From the NCBI RefSeq assembly GCF_003286125.1, contig NZ_QMED01000002.1, positions 276,634 to 340,633 of the forward strand: 64,000 nucleotides of DNA. The letters are read 5' to 3'. This DNA is from Algibacillus agarilyticus. GTDB lineage: Bacteria > Pseudomonadota > Gammaproteobacteria > Enterobacterales > Alteromonadaceae. The notes beneath the pieces are model-generated. The model saw nothing but the letters and a program-made list of their open reading frames with translations, did not search any database and was not told the origin of the DNA. The translations under genes and the position numbers were made by a program. Of this stretch, positions 35,743-46,084 are shown piece by piece; the stretch's first letter is position 1; each line of letters begins with the position of its first letter.

Positions 35743-37809
35743 TTACTCTTCTTCTGTTGTCGCTTCAGGATCATCTAATAACTTTTCAAAGGCATCGGGC
35801 AACTGAGTTGCATCATCCCATGCTGGTAATACCGGGATATGATCACTGTAATCCACCTCAAACCAGCCGCTATCTTCTTTGCGTTCGATTTGCTGAGCCC
35901 GCATAAAGTTATATTTACTGTGGCTAATACTGTTTTGTAACATGCCTTCACGAATAATCGTAGGACGAATAAACACAAGTAGATTACGTTTACGTTTAGT
36001 ATTTGAAGTTGACTTGAACAACTCACCTAAGAATGGGATATCGCCCAAAAGTGGTACTTTAGATACACTCTTTTGTACATCTTCATCAATCAAACCACCT
36101 AAGACAATCGTACTGCCATCATCAGCCATAACCGTTGTTTTAATTTCACGTTTATTGAATGTAACATCAACCGCATTGCTTGAACCTGCAACACTTGATA
36201 CTTCTTGTTCAATAACCATTTGCACCGCAGTGCCTTCGTTAATTTGCGGGGTGACTTTTAACTTAATACCGACTTCTTTACGGTCTACCGTTTGGAAAGG
36301 ATTAGAATTATTTGAGCTCGACGTAGAACCAGTGATAGTCGGTACTTCTTGACCAACAATAACCGATGCTTCTTCATTGTCCATCGTCGTTAAACTGGGG
36401 GTTGCTAGAATATTAGAGTTAGTTGACGTTGATACCGCTTGTAATACTGCACCCCAACCATCTTTAACCACACCAACAGCCATGCCGTTTAAACCACCTA
36501 AAAGGCCAGCAAGTGCAGATACATCACCTAATTCATCAGGCTCGGTATTTGTAACAGGGTCACCCTTACTATCGAGCTGTATTGTTGTTTTACCTTCACG
36601 GGGTGTTGCTTGATAAGCTGCGGCAGCTAAAGAGCCAATCGGCGTGACAGCACCATTATTGAATTGGACCATACCGCCCTTCTCGCTGCCCCACTGAACA
36701 CCAAGGTTTAAGCCGTCCGAATCAAATACTTCAACAATAATCGCTTCAACTAAAACTTGCGCACGACGTATATCAAGCTTACGAATAACGTCAGATAACG
36801 AACGCATCATATCCGGTTGTGCAGTAATAACCAATGCATTGCTATCTTCGTGTGCATCAATGCTGATCTCACGCGAGCTTGATGAGCGTGAAGACGATTT
36901 TTTACTGCCGCCAGACTCCTCAGCCGAAAGCGTTGCACTAACACCTTTCAACACTTTTACAATATCTTCAGCTTTAGCATATTTTAAGTAATAAACTTGA
37001 GTATTACCGTTACTTTCTAATTCACTATCCAGTTTGTTAACCAATGAGGTGATACGCTTACGCGCTTTAAGCTCACCACTAACAATTACGCTATTAGTTC
37101 GTTCATCAGCAACAATTTTAGGTATTAAATAATCAGGAGTCGAATCTTTCCCTGTGCTTTTCATCATGGTTTCAATGATGCGAACAAGCTCAGCAGCAGA
37201 AGCATATTTTAATTTAATAATTTCAACATCTTGATTACCGGCAGTATCAACACGATTAATGATTTCAACCAAACGATTAACGACGGCAGAACGGCCTGTG
37301 ATCATAATAACGTTTGAAGGGTCATAATGCACAACGTTACCACCACCGGCTTGGTCGTTTAATTGACGAAGCAAAGGTGATAATTCTTTTACCGATACAT
37401 TATAAACTTGCACAACACGGGTAACCATTGCATCACCGCTGTTGATATTGTCATCAACAACAGGAATAGCCGATGTTTTAGCATCTTTATCACGCTTAAC
37501 CTTTAAAACACCATTTGGCATTTCAATCACCGCGTAACCGTAAACTTCGAGAACGTTTAAGAAAAACTGAAAATATTGCTCTTCATTGAGTAAGTCATAG
37601 CTTCTAACATCGACTTTACCCCGCACATTCGGATCGACAATAATGGTCTTTTTCAGATTTTTACCAACGATATTTATAAACTCGTTTAAATCTGTACCTT
37701 TAAAGTTAGGGGAGTAATCAGCAGCCGAAACACTTGAAACTGCAGACATACATGCCAACAGACCCGCTGAAGAGAAAATACCAATTTTTTTTAATAATTT
37801 ACTTGTCAT
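35743..37809 (-). CDS. gspD: Type II secretion outer-membrane secretin D
   Basis: About 688 residues from ATG 37809 (a GTG at 37815 is also in frame). A signal peptide (cleavage after VSA) is followed by N0 (ADYSPNFKGTDLNEFINIVG), N1-N3 ring domains, a Ser-rich linker near 305-315 (KKSSSRSSSSRE), and the secretin barrel with gate (VPTITGS, VPLLGDIPFLGELF). The C-terminal S-domain region is acidic (DDPEATTEEE). GspD forms the export channel. Confidence 0.96.
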   Translation of the reverse strand: MTSKLLKKIGIFSSAGLLACMSAVSSVSAADYSPNFKGTDLNEFINIVGKNLKKTIIVDPNVRGKVDVRSYDLLNEEQYFQFFLNVLEVYGYAVIEMPNGVLKVKRDKDAKTSAIPVVDDNINSGDAMVTRVVQVYNVSVKELSPLLRQLNDQAGGGNVVHYDPSNVIMITGRSAVVNRLVEIINRVDTAGNQDVEIIKLKYASAAELVRIIETMMKSTGKDSTPDYLIPKIVADERTNSVIVSGELKARKRITSLVNKLDSELESNGNTQVYYLKYAKAEDIVKVLKGVSATLSAEESGGSKKSSSRSSSSREISIDAHEDSNALVITAQPDMMRSLSDVIRKLDIRRAQVLVEAIIVEVFDSDGLNLGVQWGSEKGGMVQFNNGAVTPIGSLAAAAYQATPREGKTTIQLDSKGDPVTNTEPDELGDVSALAGLLGGLNGMAVGVVKDGWGAVLQAVSTSTNSNILATPSLTTMDNEEASVIVGQEVPTITGSTSSSNNSNPFQTVDRKEVGIKLKVTPQINEGTAVQMVIEQEVSSVAGSSNAVDVTFNKREIKTTVMADDGSTIVLGGLIDEDVQKSVSKVPLLGDIPFLGELFKSTSNTKRKRNLLVFIRPTIIREGMLQNSISHSKYNFMRAQQIERKEDSGWFEVDYSDHIPVLPAWDDATQLPDAFEKLLDDPEATTEEE

Positions 37810-37845
37810 ACGCACGCTCAGGTTAGCCCTGATTATTAATTGTCA

Positions 37846-38787
37846 TTAATTGAGAGAGAAATGAGTTTCTACTATCTCGCCATTTCGTTCTACTAATAAA
37901 CTAGCTTCGGTAGCGGATCTAAGTTCTTGCATCGCAAGCATAGCTTGAGATAAATCAGTTAAATCATACCCATTAATTTCTATTGCAATATCGCCACTAC
38001 GCAGACCAAAAGCACGAAAAAGTTCCGCTTTTTTACCCGGTCTAATTTTGTAGCCAACTAATCGACCACCGCGATTAAAAGGAGCCGCTTTAATATAATC
38101 GCTCACTTTTCCGGGGTCAGTTAAAAATTCAGCCCGTTGCTTTTCAAGCAATGCCGCATCTTTTTTACTTAATTTTTTACGATCTTTTTTTATCGAGCTT
38201 TTATCAATAGGTTTCTTAATCGCTTGATTGTTTGATTGGGCAATATAATCAACCCCTTCTAACATCAGCGTCTCACGATTCTTATTTTGCTCTAAAATAA
38301 TTCGGTCACTAAAAATTTCTCGAATGACCGCTTGCGTGCCATCGATTTTTTCACCAATGCCATAAGTATTCTGCGAACCACTTTTTTCAATTATCGCGGC
38401 TGCCAAGTCATCATCTGAACTCGATACTACACCCATTAATTTTAAATTTAATGACGTAATAGGTGCGACTTCCACCTCTTCTACGGTTTCAACGACTTGA
38501 TGATAATCACCAAATAAATTCAGCTTAGTCATCGCTTTAATATCAATACGAGGGCTTGAATTATTAGCGGATAGGCCACTAGATGATTGTGTGACCACTG
38601 CTGGTGTTTTAACCGGTGTAAGCAACTGCCAAGTTAATTGAGATAATAACCATACAATTAAAATAAGTAACAAAGTTTGCGCGAATCGGCTTAACTTAAC
38701 ATGATCCAACTGCTTGGTTTCAGTCAATACATACTTGTCTAATTTCAACTGACCAAGTGTTTTAATTAAAGGAGAATCCGCTGTCAT
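37846..38787 (-). CDS. gspC: Type II secretion protein C
   Basis: 313 residues. A membrane helix at ~34-55 is followed by the periplasmic HR domain (~70-170, with LNLKLMGVVSSSDDDLAAAI) and a C-terminal PDZ-like domain (YKIRPGKKAELFRAFGLRSGDIAIEINGYDLTD split over 225-265). GspC bridges the platform to the secretin and helps recruit substrates. It is the first gene of the operon. The 199-bp region upstream, divergent from hslR, should hold the operon promoter. Confidence 0.93.
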   Translation of the reverse strand: MTADSPLIKTLGQLKLDKYVLTETKQLDHVKLSRFAQTLLLILIVWLLSQLTWQLLTPVKTPAVVTQSSSGLSANNSSPRIDIKAMTKLNLFGDYHQVVETVEEVEVAPITSLNLKLMGVVSSSDDDLAAAIIEKSGSQNTYGIGEKIDGTQAVIREIFSDRIILEQNKNRETLMLEGVDYIAQSNNQAIKKPIDKSSIKKDRKKLSKKDAALLEKQRAEFLTDPGKVSDYIKAAPFNRGGRLVGYKIRPGKKAELFRAFGLRSGDIAIEINGYDLTDLSQAMLAMQELRSATEASLLVERNGEIVETHFSLN

Positions 38788-38986
38788 AAAATATTCTAAT
38801 TACTTCAGTTTAATAAAAATCATAACGAATATACTTCGCTTTCATTTAGCAAAGAAGCTAAAGATCATCATCTTACGTAGATCATTTGTTATCAACAAGT
38901 CAAAAAACGTTTAAAATAGATAAATACTGTATATTTCTTTATTTTGAACACATTCGCACCAATAGGTTCAATTAATATAAGCAATT

Positions 38987-39412
38987 ATGACAAATAAAAA
39001 ACAACGACTCGATAAACAACCCGACGCAACAACCCATATACGCTTGGATAAATGGCTTTGGGCAGCCCGATTTTATAAAACACGTGGCACCGCAAGAGAT
39101 ATAATACAAAGCGGAAAAATAAGATATAATGGCCAGCGACCCAAACCCAGTAAAATAGTTGAGTTAGGCGCTGAAATAACCATACAGCAAGGTTTTGATG
39201 AAAAAACAGTTGCTGTGCTAAAGCTCAGTGAACAACGGAAAGGCGCACCTGAAGCGCAATTGCTTTACGCTGAAACAGAACTAAGTAAAGAAAAGCGTGA
39301 AAAAAGAGCGATGGAACGTAAATTAGCACAAAGTTTAAACCCAAAACCCGATACTAAGCCAGATAAGAAACAAAGACGTCAGCTATTAAATGTAAAGCTG
39401 CAAAATTTGTAA
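38987..39412 (+). CDS. hslR: Heat shock protein 15 (ribosome-associated S4-domain protein)
   Basis: HslR (Hsp15) binds stalled 50S subunits carrying nascent peptide-tRNA and helps recycle them. 141 residues, with an S4 RNA-binding domain at ~17-80 (IRLDKWLWAARFYKTRGTAR, IIQSGKIRYNG) and a basic C-terminal tail. It is followed 13 bases later by hslO, the usual hslR-hslO pair. Confidence 0.94.
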   Translation: MTNKKQRLDKQPDATTHIRLDKWLWAARFYKTRGTARDIIQSGKIRYNGQRPKPSKIVELGAEITIQQGFDEKTVAVLKLSEQRKGAPEAQLLYAETELSKEKREKRAMERKLAQSLNPKPDTKPDKKQRRQLLNVKLQNL

Positions 39413-39425
39413 AAGAGACCATAAA

Positions 39426-40283
39426 ATGAAGAGTTACGACCAACTTCAACGCTACCTATTTGAGAATGTTCAAGTACGTGGAGAAATAGTTCAACTGCAG
39501 CAAAGCTATGAAAGCATGCTCGTTAATCATGATTACCCTGATAGTATTAAACAAATTTTAGGTGAATTATTAACCGCTACCAGTTTATTAACCGCCACCC
39601 TCAAATTTGAAGGAGACATCACCGTGCAATTACAAGGTGATGGTCCGGTAAAATATGTTGCAATAAATGGTAACAATAAGCTTGAACTACGTGGTGTTGC
39701 TCGTTTTGATGCGGAACCAGCATCTGCCAATTTATCGGATATCGTCGGTAAAGGTTACCTTGTGATCACTATCACACCGACAAAAGGCGAAAGATACCAA
39801 GGCATTGTCGCGTTAGAGCACGAAACCATTGCACAATGCTTAGAAACTTACTTTATACAATCTGAGCAATTAGCAACATCAATAAGCCTTTACACGGATA
39901 CTCGCACCGCAAAAACGGGCGGCATTTTTTTACAAACAATGCCCAGTATTAAAGAAGAAGCAAAAGCTGAGTTCGACCACTTAGTGCAATTAACGTCGAC
40001 CATGAAAACTGACGAGTTTTTTTCGTTAGAAGCACAAGATGTTTTATACCGCTTATATCACCAAGAAGAAGTGAAGTTATTTGAATCCACTAAAGTCATT
40101 TTTAAATGTGGCTGCTCAAAAGATAAAACGCTTAACGCGATAGCCAGTATTGCACCTGAAGAAATAAAATCTATTTTAGCAGAGCAAGGTAAAATTGAAG
40201 TAAAATGTGAATATTGCTTAGAGAATTATTCATTTGCATCTGCAGATTTATTATCGCTAACGCAAATAACACCTGAACAATAA
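39426..40283 (+). CDS. hslO: Redox-regulated chaperone Hsp33
   Basis: Hsp33 is activated by oxidative unfolding. 285 residues, with the zinc-binding redox switch C-x-C (Cys228, Cys230) and C-x2-C (Cys261, Cys264) at the C-terminus. The N-terminal substrate-binding core includes ITVQLQGDGPVKYVAING. It pairs with hslR upstream in one transcript. Confidence 0.96.
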   Translation: MKSYDQLQRYLFENVQVRGEIVQLQQSYESMLVNHDYPDSIKQILGELLTATSLLTATLKFEGDITVQLQGDGPVKYVAINGNNKLELRGVARFDAEPASANLSDIVGKGYLVITITPTKGERYQGIVALEHETIAQCLETYFIQSEQLATSISLYTDTRTAKTGGIFLQTMPSIKEEAKAEFDHLVQLTSTMKTDEFFSLEAQDVLYRLYHQEEVKLFESTKVIFKCGCSKDKTLNAIASIAPEEIKSILAEQGKIEVKCEYCLENYSFASADLLSLTQITPEQ

Positions 40284-40456
40284 CATTAATTTGGCGGCAG
40301 ACTGAATCTCGATAATTAAGCATTTAGCCTGCCCTGTAAGCTAAGGTATAAGGAAGGTGAATTTATGGTATCACCCGCAATTATTATCTTTTAGTCAGCC
40401 ATTACTCTATGGTTACGCAAAATAATCAATCTATATTCCACTATTGGAGAAATTAC

Positions 40457-41386
40457 ATGAAAGTTGCAGTTGTCGGCGCGGCTGGCGGTATAGGCCAAGC
40501 TCTTGCTTTATTATTAAAAACATCATTACCTGCTGGTTCAGAGTTAAGTTTATATGACATCGCTCCAGTAACACCGGGTGTAGCGGTTGATTTAAGCCAC
40601 ATCCCTACTGATGTGAAAATTGAAGGTTTTGCGGGTACAGATGCTCGTCCTGCGATTGAAGGTGCAGACGTTGTATTAATTTCAGCGGGTGTTGCTCGTA
40701 AACCAGGTATGGATCGTTCTGATTTATTTAATATTAATGCTGGCATCATTGCTAACTTAACTAAACAAGTAGCAGAAGCCGCACCAAAAGCATTAATTGG
40801 TATTATCACTAACCCAGTTAACACAACCGTTCCTATCGCTAAGAAAGTGTTACAAGAAGCGGGTGTTTACGACAAAAATCGTTTATTCGGTGTAACAACG
40901 CTTGATGTTATCCGTTCAGAAACATTTGTTGCTGAAGCAAAAGGCTTAAATGTAGCAGACGTAAACGTTGATGTTATCGGCGGCCACAGTGGTGTGACTA
41001 TTTTACCATTATTGTCACAAATTGATGGTGTTGAATTCTCTGATGAAGAGATCGCAGCGTTAACAACTCGCATTCAAAATGCAGGTACTGAAGTTGTTGA
41101 AGCTAAAGCGGGTGGCGGTTCTGCAACGCTTTCTATGGGCCAAGCAGCAGCACGCTTTGGTTTATCTTTAGTTGCCGCATTAAACGGTGAAGAAAACGTT
41201 ATTGAATGTACTTATGTTGAAGTTGAAGAAGATAAGTTCTTTGCTCAGCCAGTACGTTTAGGCAAAAACGGCGTAGAAGAAATTCTTTCTTACGGCGAAA
41301 TCAGTGCTTTTGAACAAAAAGCATTAGACGATATGGCTGATACTTTATCAGGCGACATCGTTAAAGGTTTAGAATTCAGCGCTTAA
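40457..41386 (+). CDS. mdh: Malate dehydrogenase (NAD)
   Basis: Mdh interconverts malate and oxaloacetate in the TCA cycle. 309 residues from ATG 40457. The Rossmann glycine motif [11 protein letters not shown] starts at residue 5, and the substrate arginine regions ([21 protein letters not shown]) and catalytic His in [10 protein letters not shown] are present. The start is fixed by a GGAG site in ATTGGAGAAATTAC just upstream; codons back to 40409 are in frame but not conserved. A strong terminator follows. The TCA and pyruvate dehydrogenase genes lie 10-20 kb away. Confidence 0.97.
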   Translation: MKVAVVGAAGGIGQALALLLKTSLPAGSELSLYDIAPVTPGVAVDLSHIPTDVKIEGFAGTDARPAIEGADVVLISAGVARKPGMDRSDLFNINAGIIANLTKQVAEAAPKALIGIITNPVNTTVPIAKKVLQEAGVYDKNRLFGVTTLDVIRSETFVAEAKGLNVADVNVDVIGGHSGVTILPLLSQIDGVEFSDEEIAALTTRIQNAGTEVVEAKAGGGSATLSMGQAAARFGLSLVAALNGEENVIECTYVEVEEDKFFAQPVRLGKNGVEEILSYGEISAFEQKALDDMADTLSGDIVKGLEFSA

Positions 41387-41404
41387 TTTTTTAAGCTGCG
41401 TATT

Positions 41405-41432
41405 AAAAAAGCGACCTAGGTCGCTTTTTTTT
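41405..41432. terminator. Bidirectional terminator between mdh and ispB
   Basis: AAAAAA-GCGACCTAGGTCGC-TTTTTTTT is a perfect palindrome with A- and T-runs on the two sides, serving mdh (plus) and ispB (minus). Confidence 0.93.
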
Positions 41433-41483
41433 GTTTCAGCTTTAAAAATCATGCTAAGTGGTTTGAATCATCAGCATGAGTCA

Positions 41484-42455
41484 TTAACTTTTTCGTTCAA
41501 CCGCTATCCATGCAAGGCTCTTAAGCGCCTCTTTATAAGGCGACTCAGGTAATGGCGCTAAAGCATTAACGGCCAGCTCAGCATGCTGTTCTGCTTTATT
41601 ACGGGTATAACTTAAAGAGTCAGTATCTCTGATAATCGCTAACACAGGTTCTAGCATATCTAAACCCGCACCGTTTTCTATTACCTTTCGAATAATAGCG
41701 GCTTGTTCTTCAGTGCCATGCTTAATAGCATGAATTAACGGTAATGTCGGTTTACCTTCTGCTAGGTCATCACCCACATTTTTACCGATTGTTTCGCTGT
41801 CGCCTTCATAGTCCAACAAATCATCAGCTAACTGAAAAGCGGTCCCTAAATAACAACCATAATCTTTTAATGCATTTTCAAGCGTTTCACTTTCCCCCGC
41901 AATAACCGCCGTTAACTGGGTAGACGCTTCAAATAATTTAGCGGTTTTGCTATAAATTACATCCATATAGGATGCTTCGGTTGTATTAGGGTCATTGCAA
42001 TTCATCAATTGCAAGACTTCACCCTCAGCGATCACGTTCGTTGCATCCGCTAATACTTGCATGATTTTCATTCGCTCTAACGAAACCATCATTTGAAAAG
42101 AACGTGTATATAAAAAGTCGCCAACCAATACAGACGCTTCATTACCAAACAACGCATTGGCGGTATCTTTACCACGGCGCATTAATGAAGCATCAACCAC
42201 ATCATCATGTAAAAGAGTGGCGGTATGTATGAATTCAACAATGGCAGCTAAGGTGACATGCTGTGGTCCATCATAATTCAACGCACGGGCGGCTAACGCC
42301 GTAATTAACGGACGAACACGTTTGCCGCCACTATTAACAATATAAAAGCCTAATTGTTGAATAAGAACGACATCGCTGTCCAGTTGCTGGCTGATAACTT
42401 GATTGATCGCCAACATGTCTTTTTCCGCTAATGCGCGGATTTCAGAAAGTTGCAT
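41484..42455 (-). CDS. ispB: Octaprenyl diphosphate synthase
   Basis: IspB extends farnesyl diphosphate to the C40 side chain used by UbiA for ubiquinone. 323 residues. The first Asp-rich motif is DDVVDASLMRRG, the second is QLADDLLDYEGD, and GGKRVRPLI near the N-terminus binds isopentenyl diphosphate. It is divergent from rplU, an arrangement conserved in many gammaproteobacteria. Confidence 0.95.
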   Translation of the reverse strand: MQLSEIRALAEKDMLAINQVISQQLDSDVVLIQQLGFYIVNSGGKRVRPLITALAARALNYDGPQHVTLAAIVEFIHTATLLHDDVVDASLMRRGKDTANALFGNEASVLVGDFLYTRSFQMMVSLERMKIMQVLADATNVIAEGEVLQLMNCNDPNTTEASYMDVIYSKTAKLFEASTQLTAVIAGESETLENALKDYGCYLGTAFQLADDLLDYEGDSETIGKNVGDDLAEGKPTLPLIHAIKHGTEEQAAIIRKVIENGAGLDMLEPVLAIIRDTDSLSYTRNKAEQHAELAVNALAPLPESPYKEALKSLAWIAVERKS

Positions 42456-42691
42456 ATTATTAGAGTTCGTTTTAATCGCTTGATTTTAAATTATTAATTA
42501 TGCCCATTTAAAATTAAGTCTTATTAACTTAACTAAAGTGAATAAGAGACTTAAAGCATAAAAATTCATCCAGCAATGGTACTATTTATTAAGCAAAAGT
42601 AGTAACGAAAAACCGTTTTCTTTTCTTTTTTTAAGCCTAGATTAATTTATAAGCAATTTTTTTATTAATTAGTCTTGCGATCGTAATAAGT
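42456..42691. other. Divergent ispB / rplU intergenic region
   Basis: AT-rich sequence between two divergent starts; it must hold the ispB promoter. No RNA gene or clear operator is seen. The rplU promoter is listed separately. Confidence 0.4.
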
Positions 42692-42720
42692 TTGACATAG
42701 AATTCGCGCCCTATTTTAAA
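42692..42720 (+). promoter_or_regulatory. Probable sigma-70 promoter of rplU-rpmA
   Basis: TTGACA at 42692-42697 is an exact -35 consensus. TTTAAA at 42715-42720 lies after a 17-bp spacer as a partial -10. The GAATTCGCGCCCTATT block in the spacer is a feature I associate with ribosomal protein L21 promoters in relatives. Confidence 0.6.
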
Positions 42721-42759
42721 GAATAAATACGCATATATTGCGTTGAAGCGGAGTTTCAT

Positions 42760-43071
42760 ATGTACGCGGTTTTCCAAAGTGGTGGTAAACAGCACCGTGT
42801 CGCTGCAGGCCAAACTATTCGCCTAGAAAAAATTGAAGCAGAAGCTGGTTCAACTCTTGAGTTTGACAGTGTTCTTCTTGTTTCAAATGGCGAAGATATA
42901 AAAATTGGTGCGCCTTATGTAGATGGCGGCAAGGTAACGGCTGAAGTAGTATCACACGGTCGTGGCGAGAAAGTTAAGATTGTTAAATTTAGACGTCGTA
43001 AGCATTCTCGTAAACAACAAGGTCATCGTCAGTGGTTCACAGAAGTGAAAATCACTGGTATTAACGCTTAA
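42760..43071 (+). CDS. rplU: 50S ribosomal protein L21
   Basis: 103 residues beginning [14 protein letters not shown], the universal L21 start, with the basic [16 protein letters not shown] segment that contacts 23S rRNA. A GCGGAG ribosome-binding site precedes ATG 42760. It is followed by rpmA 16 bases later. Confidence 0.98.
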   Translation: MYAVFQSGGKQHRVAAGQTIRLEKIEAEAGSTLEFDSVLLVSNGEDIKIGAPYVDGGKVTAEVVSHGRGEKVKIVKFRRRKHSRKQQGHRQWFTEVKITGINA

Positions 43072-43075
43072 TTAG

Positions 43076-43345
<270 letters not shown>

Positions 43346-43368
43346 TTTTCAGACCTACTGAAAGAATT

Positions 43369-43399
43369 AAAAGCCTCGCTTATTAAGCGAGGCTTTTTT
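43369..43399 (+). terminator. Rho-independent terminator of rplU-rpmA
   Basis: AAGCCTCGCTT pairs with AAGCGAGGCTT, followed by TTTTT, 25 bases after the rpmA stop. Confidence 0.92.
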
Positions 43400-43480
43400 G
43401 TTTGTGATTTTTCCTCTTATATTTCCTCCAAGCAAGATCTATAATGTATAAAGTCGTAACACACCCAATTAAAGAAATAA

Positions 43481-44653
<1,173 letters not shown>

Positions 44654-44669
44654 AAAATAGGTTTTATTT

Positions 44670-45161
44670 ATGAAAATTTCTATGATTGTCGCAATGACTC
44701 ATGAAAATGGAATTGGTAAAGAGAATCAACTGCTCTGGCATATGCCTGCTGATTTACAGTTTTTTAAAAAAACAACACTCGGCAAACCAATCATTATGGG
44801 GCGAAAGACATTTGAATCAATTGGCCGACCTTTACCAGGTCGGCGCAATATCGTTTTGAGTACCCAATCAGCCTCACCTCACCCAGATGTGGTGCTCGTT
44901 AATAATATTGACGACGCCCTAAAAGCGGCAGGTGATGTAGAAGAGGTCATGATCATTGGTGGCGGTAAGATATATGAAGCCTTTTTACCATCTGCGCATC
45001 AATTATATATTACTTATGTAGATGCAGATTTAGATGCCGATACTTATTTTCCTGAGCTTCAACAAAATGAGTGGCAAGAAATAGATAATACGCCTGGTAT
45101 TGTAGATGAGAAAAATAAATACCCTCATCGCTTTGTTATTTTAGAAAAAGCTAACACCTAG
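44670..45161 (+). CDS. folA: Dihydrofolate reductase
   Basis: FolA reduces dihydrofolate to tetrahydrofolate. 163 residues with ISMIVAMTHENGIGKENQLLWH at the N-terminus (split here by function: Met-20-loop region and the substrate Asp replaced by its usual W-H-M-P-A-D-L-Q context), IMGRKTFESIGRPLPGRRN for NADPH binding, and MIIGGGKIYEAFLPSA. The stop codon TAG (45159-45161) is made from the TA flank plus the first G of a MITE that begins there. Without the element the next base would again complete TAG. Confidence 0.96.
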   Translation: MKISMIVAMTHENGIGKENQLLWHMPADLQFFKKTTLGKPIIMGRKTFESIGRPLPGRRNIVLSTQSASPHPDVVLVNNIDDALKAAGDVEEVMIIGGGKIYEAFLPSAHQLYITYVDADLDADTYFPELQQNEWQEIDNTPGIVDEKNKYPHRFVILEKANT

Positions 45162-45477
45162 GGCGTATTTATCTTTGTCGTATCGATTTTGTTCAATTCC
45201 AAAGCGTTTTGATCGCGGCATTGGCTTGATGGCATAGTGGTTCTACGTCAAAAGCCAATAACAAAGAGCAAAACGTTTTGGATTGAACCCAAAGGGCAGC
45301 GCATTTGCACTATTTCTACTATGTTGCCCCACATGGATGTGGGGTAAGGTGACTTTGCAGGAGCATAAAGTCTTTATCGCTCTTTTATGTAGAATCACTA
45401 CACCGCAATCGCTCTGCCTTGTATAAATCGTGCAAATACGGCTGCAAAAGCATACACAAAAGATAAACACGCCCTAG
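45158..45477. repeat. MITE-like element, family B
   Basis: About 315 bp bounded by GGGCGTATTTATCTTT at the left (from 45161) and its near inverse AAAGATAAACACGCCC at the right (to 45474), with TA on both sides. An inner pair of arms also matches: GTTCAATTCCAAAGCGTTTTG-like sequence near 45191 and CAAAACGTTTTGGATTGAAC near 45270. A further perfect palindrome, CCCCACATGGATGTGGGG, is at 45327-45344. There is no transposase. It follows folA directly and may affect the 3' end of the obgE-folA transcript. Confidence 0.75.
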
Positions 45478-46084
45478 ACCCAATAAAGGTTTTATAAGTA
45501 AGCTATACATGACTTCCGTAGAGTATAAGCTGCACTGATTTTTGAATCGCTAACAAAATTAATGCAGCTTATATTATCAACACCCAACCTCTATTCTCCT
45601 TTGCAACTTAAAAGTCCATCCAACAAAAACACGTCTTTCATTAAAAATGCGTTACATAAAATTAATGCTATATTTACATATACTCAAACCTTAACTAAAA
45701 AACGTCAATCACCGTTAATAAGTGAGCAAGATTAACGTAGGAAAAAGCTTGAGAACAAGGCAAAAAATGAGTCTAAGGGGTATCGACCCGTTAGTTTTTA
45801 AACGCCGCTATTAACAATGATTAACTTAAGACATAAAACCCCGTGTTTAGCCCATTGACGTAGTTTTTTAGCTGTCTCTAAAATTATTAGATAATGGTTT
45901 TTAGAGGTTTATTTTTACATCAAGGCATGAATATAAACTCGACTCACTTGATGAGTGCAATGGAGACTAATCACAGTATAGGAGTCTCCGGTAGGCAAGG
46001 ATAGCAATAACAATAAATGAAAGTTAAACCCTAAATTTAATAATTTCCCTGCGGATATTATCATTTTCATTAACAGGCTAATAA
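45478..46084. other. Long leader region upstream of the MASE3 hybrid kinase
   Basis: About 600 bases with no convincing ORF. Two hairpins lie within 150 bases of the kinase start: ACTCA/TGAGT (45942-45956) and GGAGACT/AGTCTCC (45962-45989), followed by GGTAGGCAAGG. This could be a structured 5' leader. I recognise no known riboswitch. Confidence 0.45.

Noticed and set aside
40409-40456. An N-terminal extension of malate dehydrogenase
   Set aside because: It would place residues before the glycine motif that other Mdh proteins lack, and a GGAG site precedes ATG 40457.
45158-45477. An integron attC site or cassette
   Set aside because: Terminal inverted repeats with TA flanks and no core-site sequences or integrase fit a MITE better.
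45940-46000. A c-di-GMP-I (GEMM) riboswitch before the MASE3 kinase
   Set aside because: Only a CTCCGGTAGG-like stretch matches; the GGCAAACC and GCAAAGCC segments and the GNRA hairpin of the aptamer are absent.
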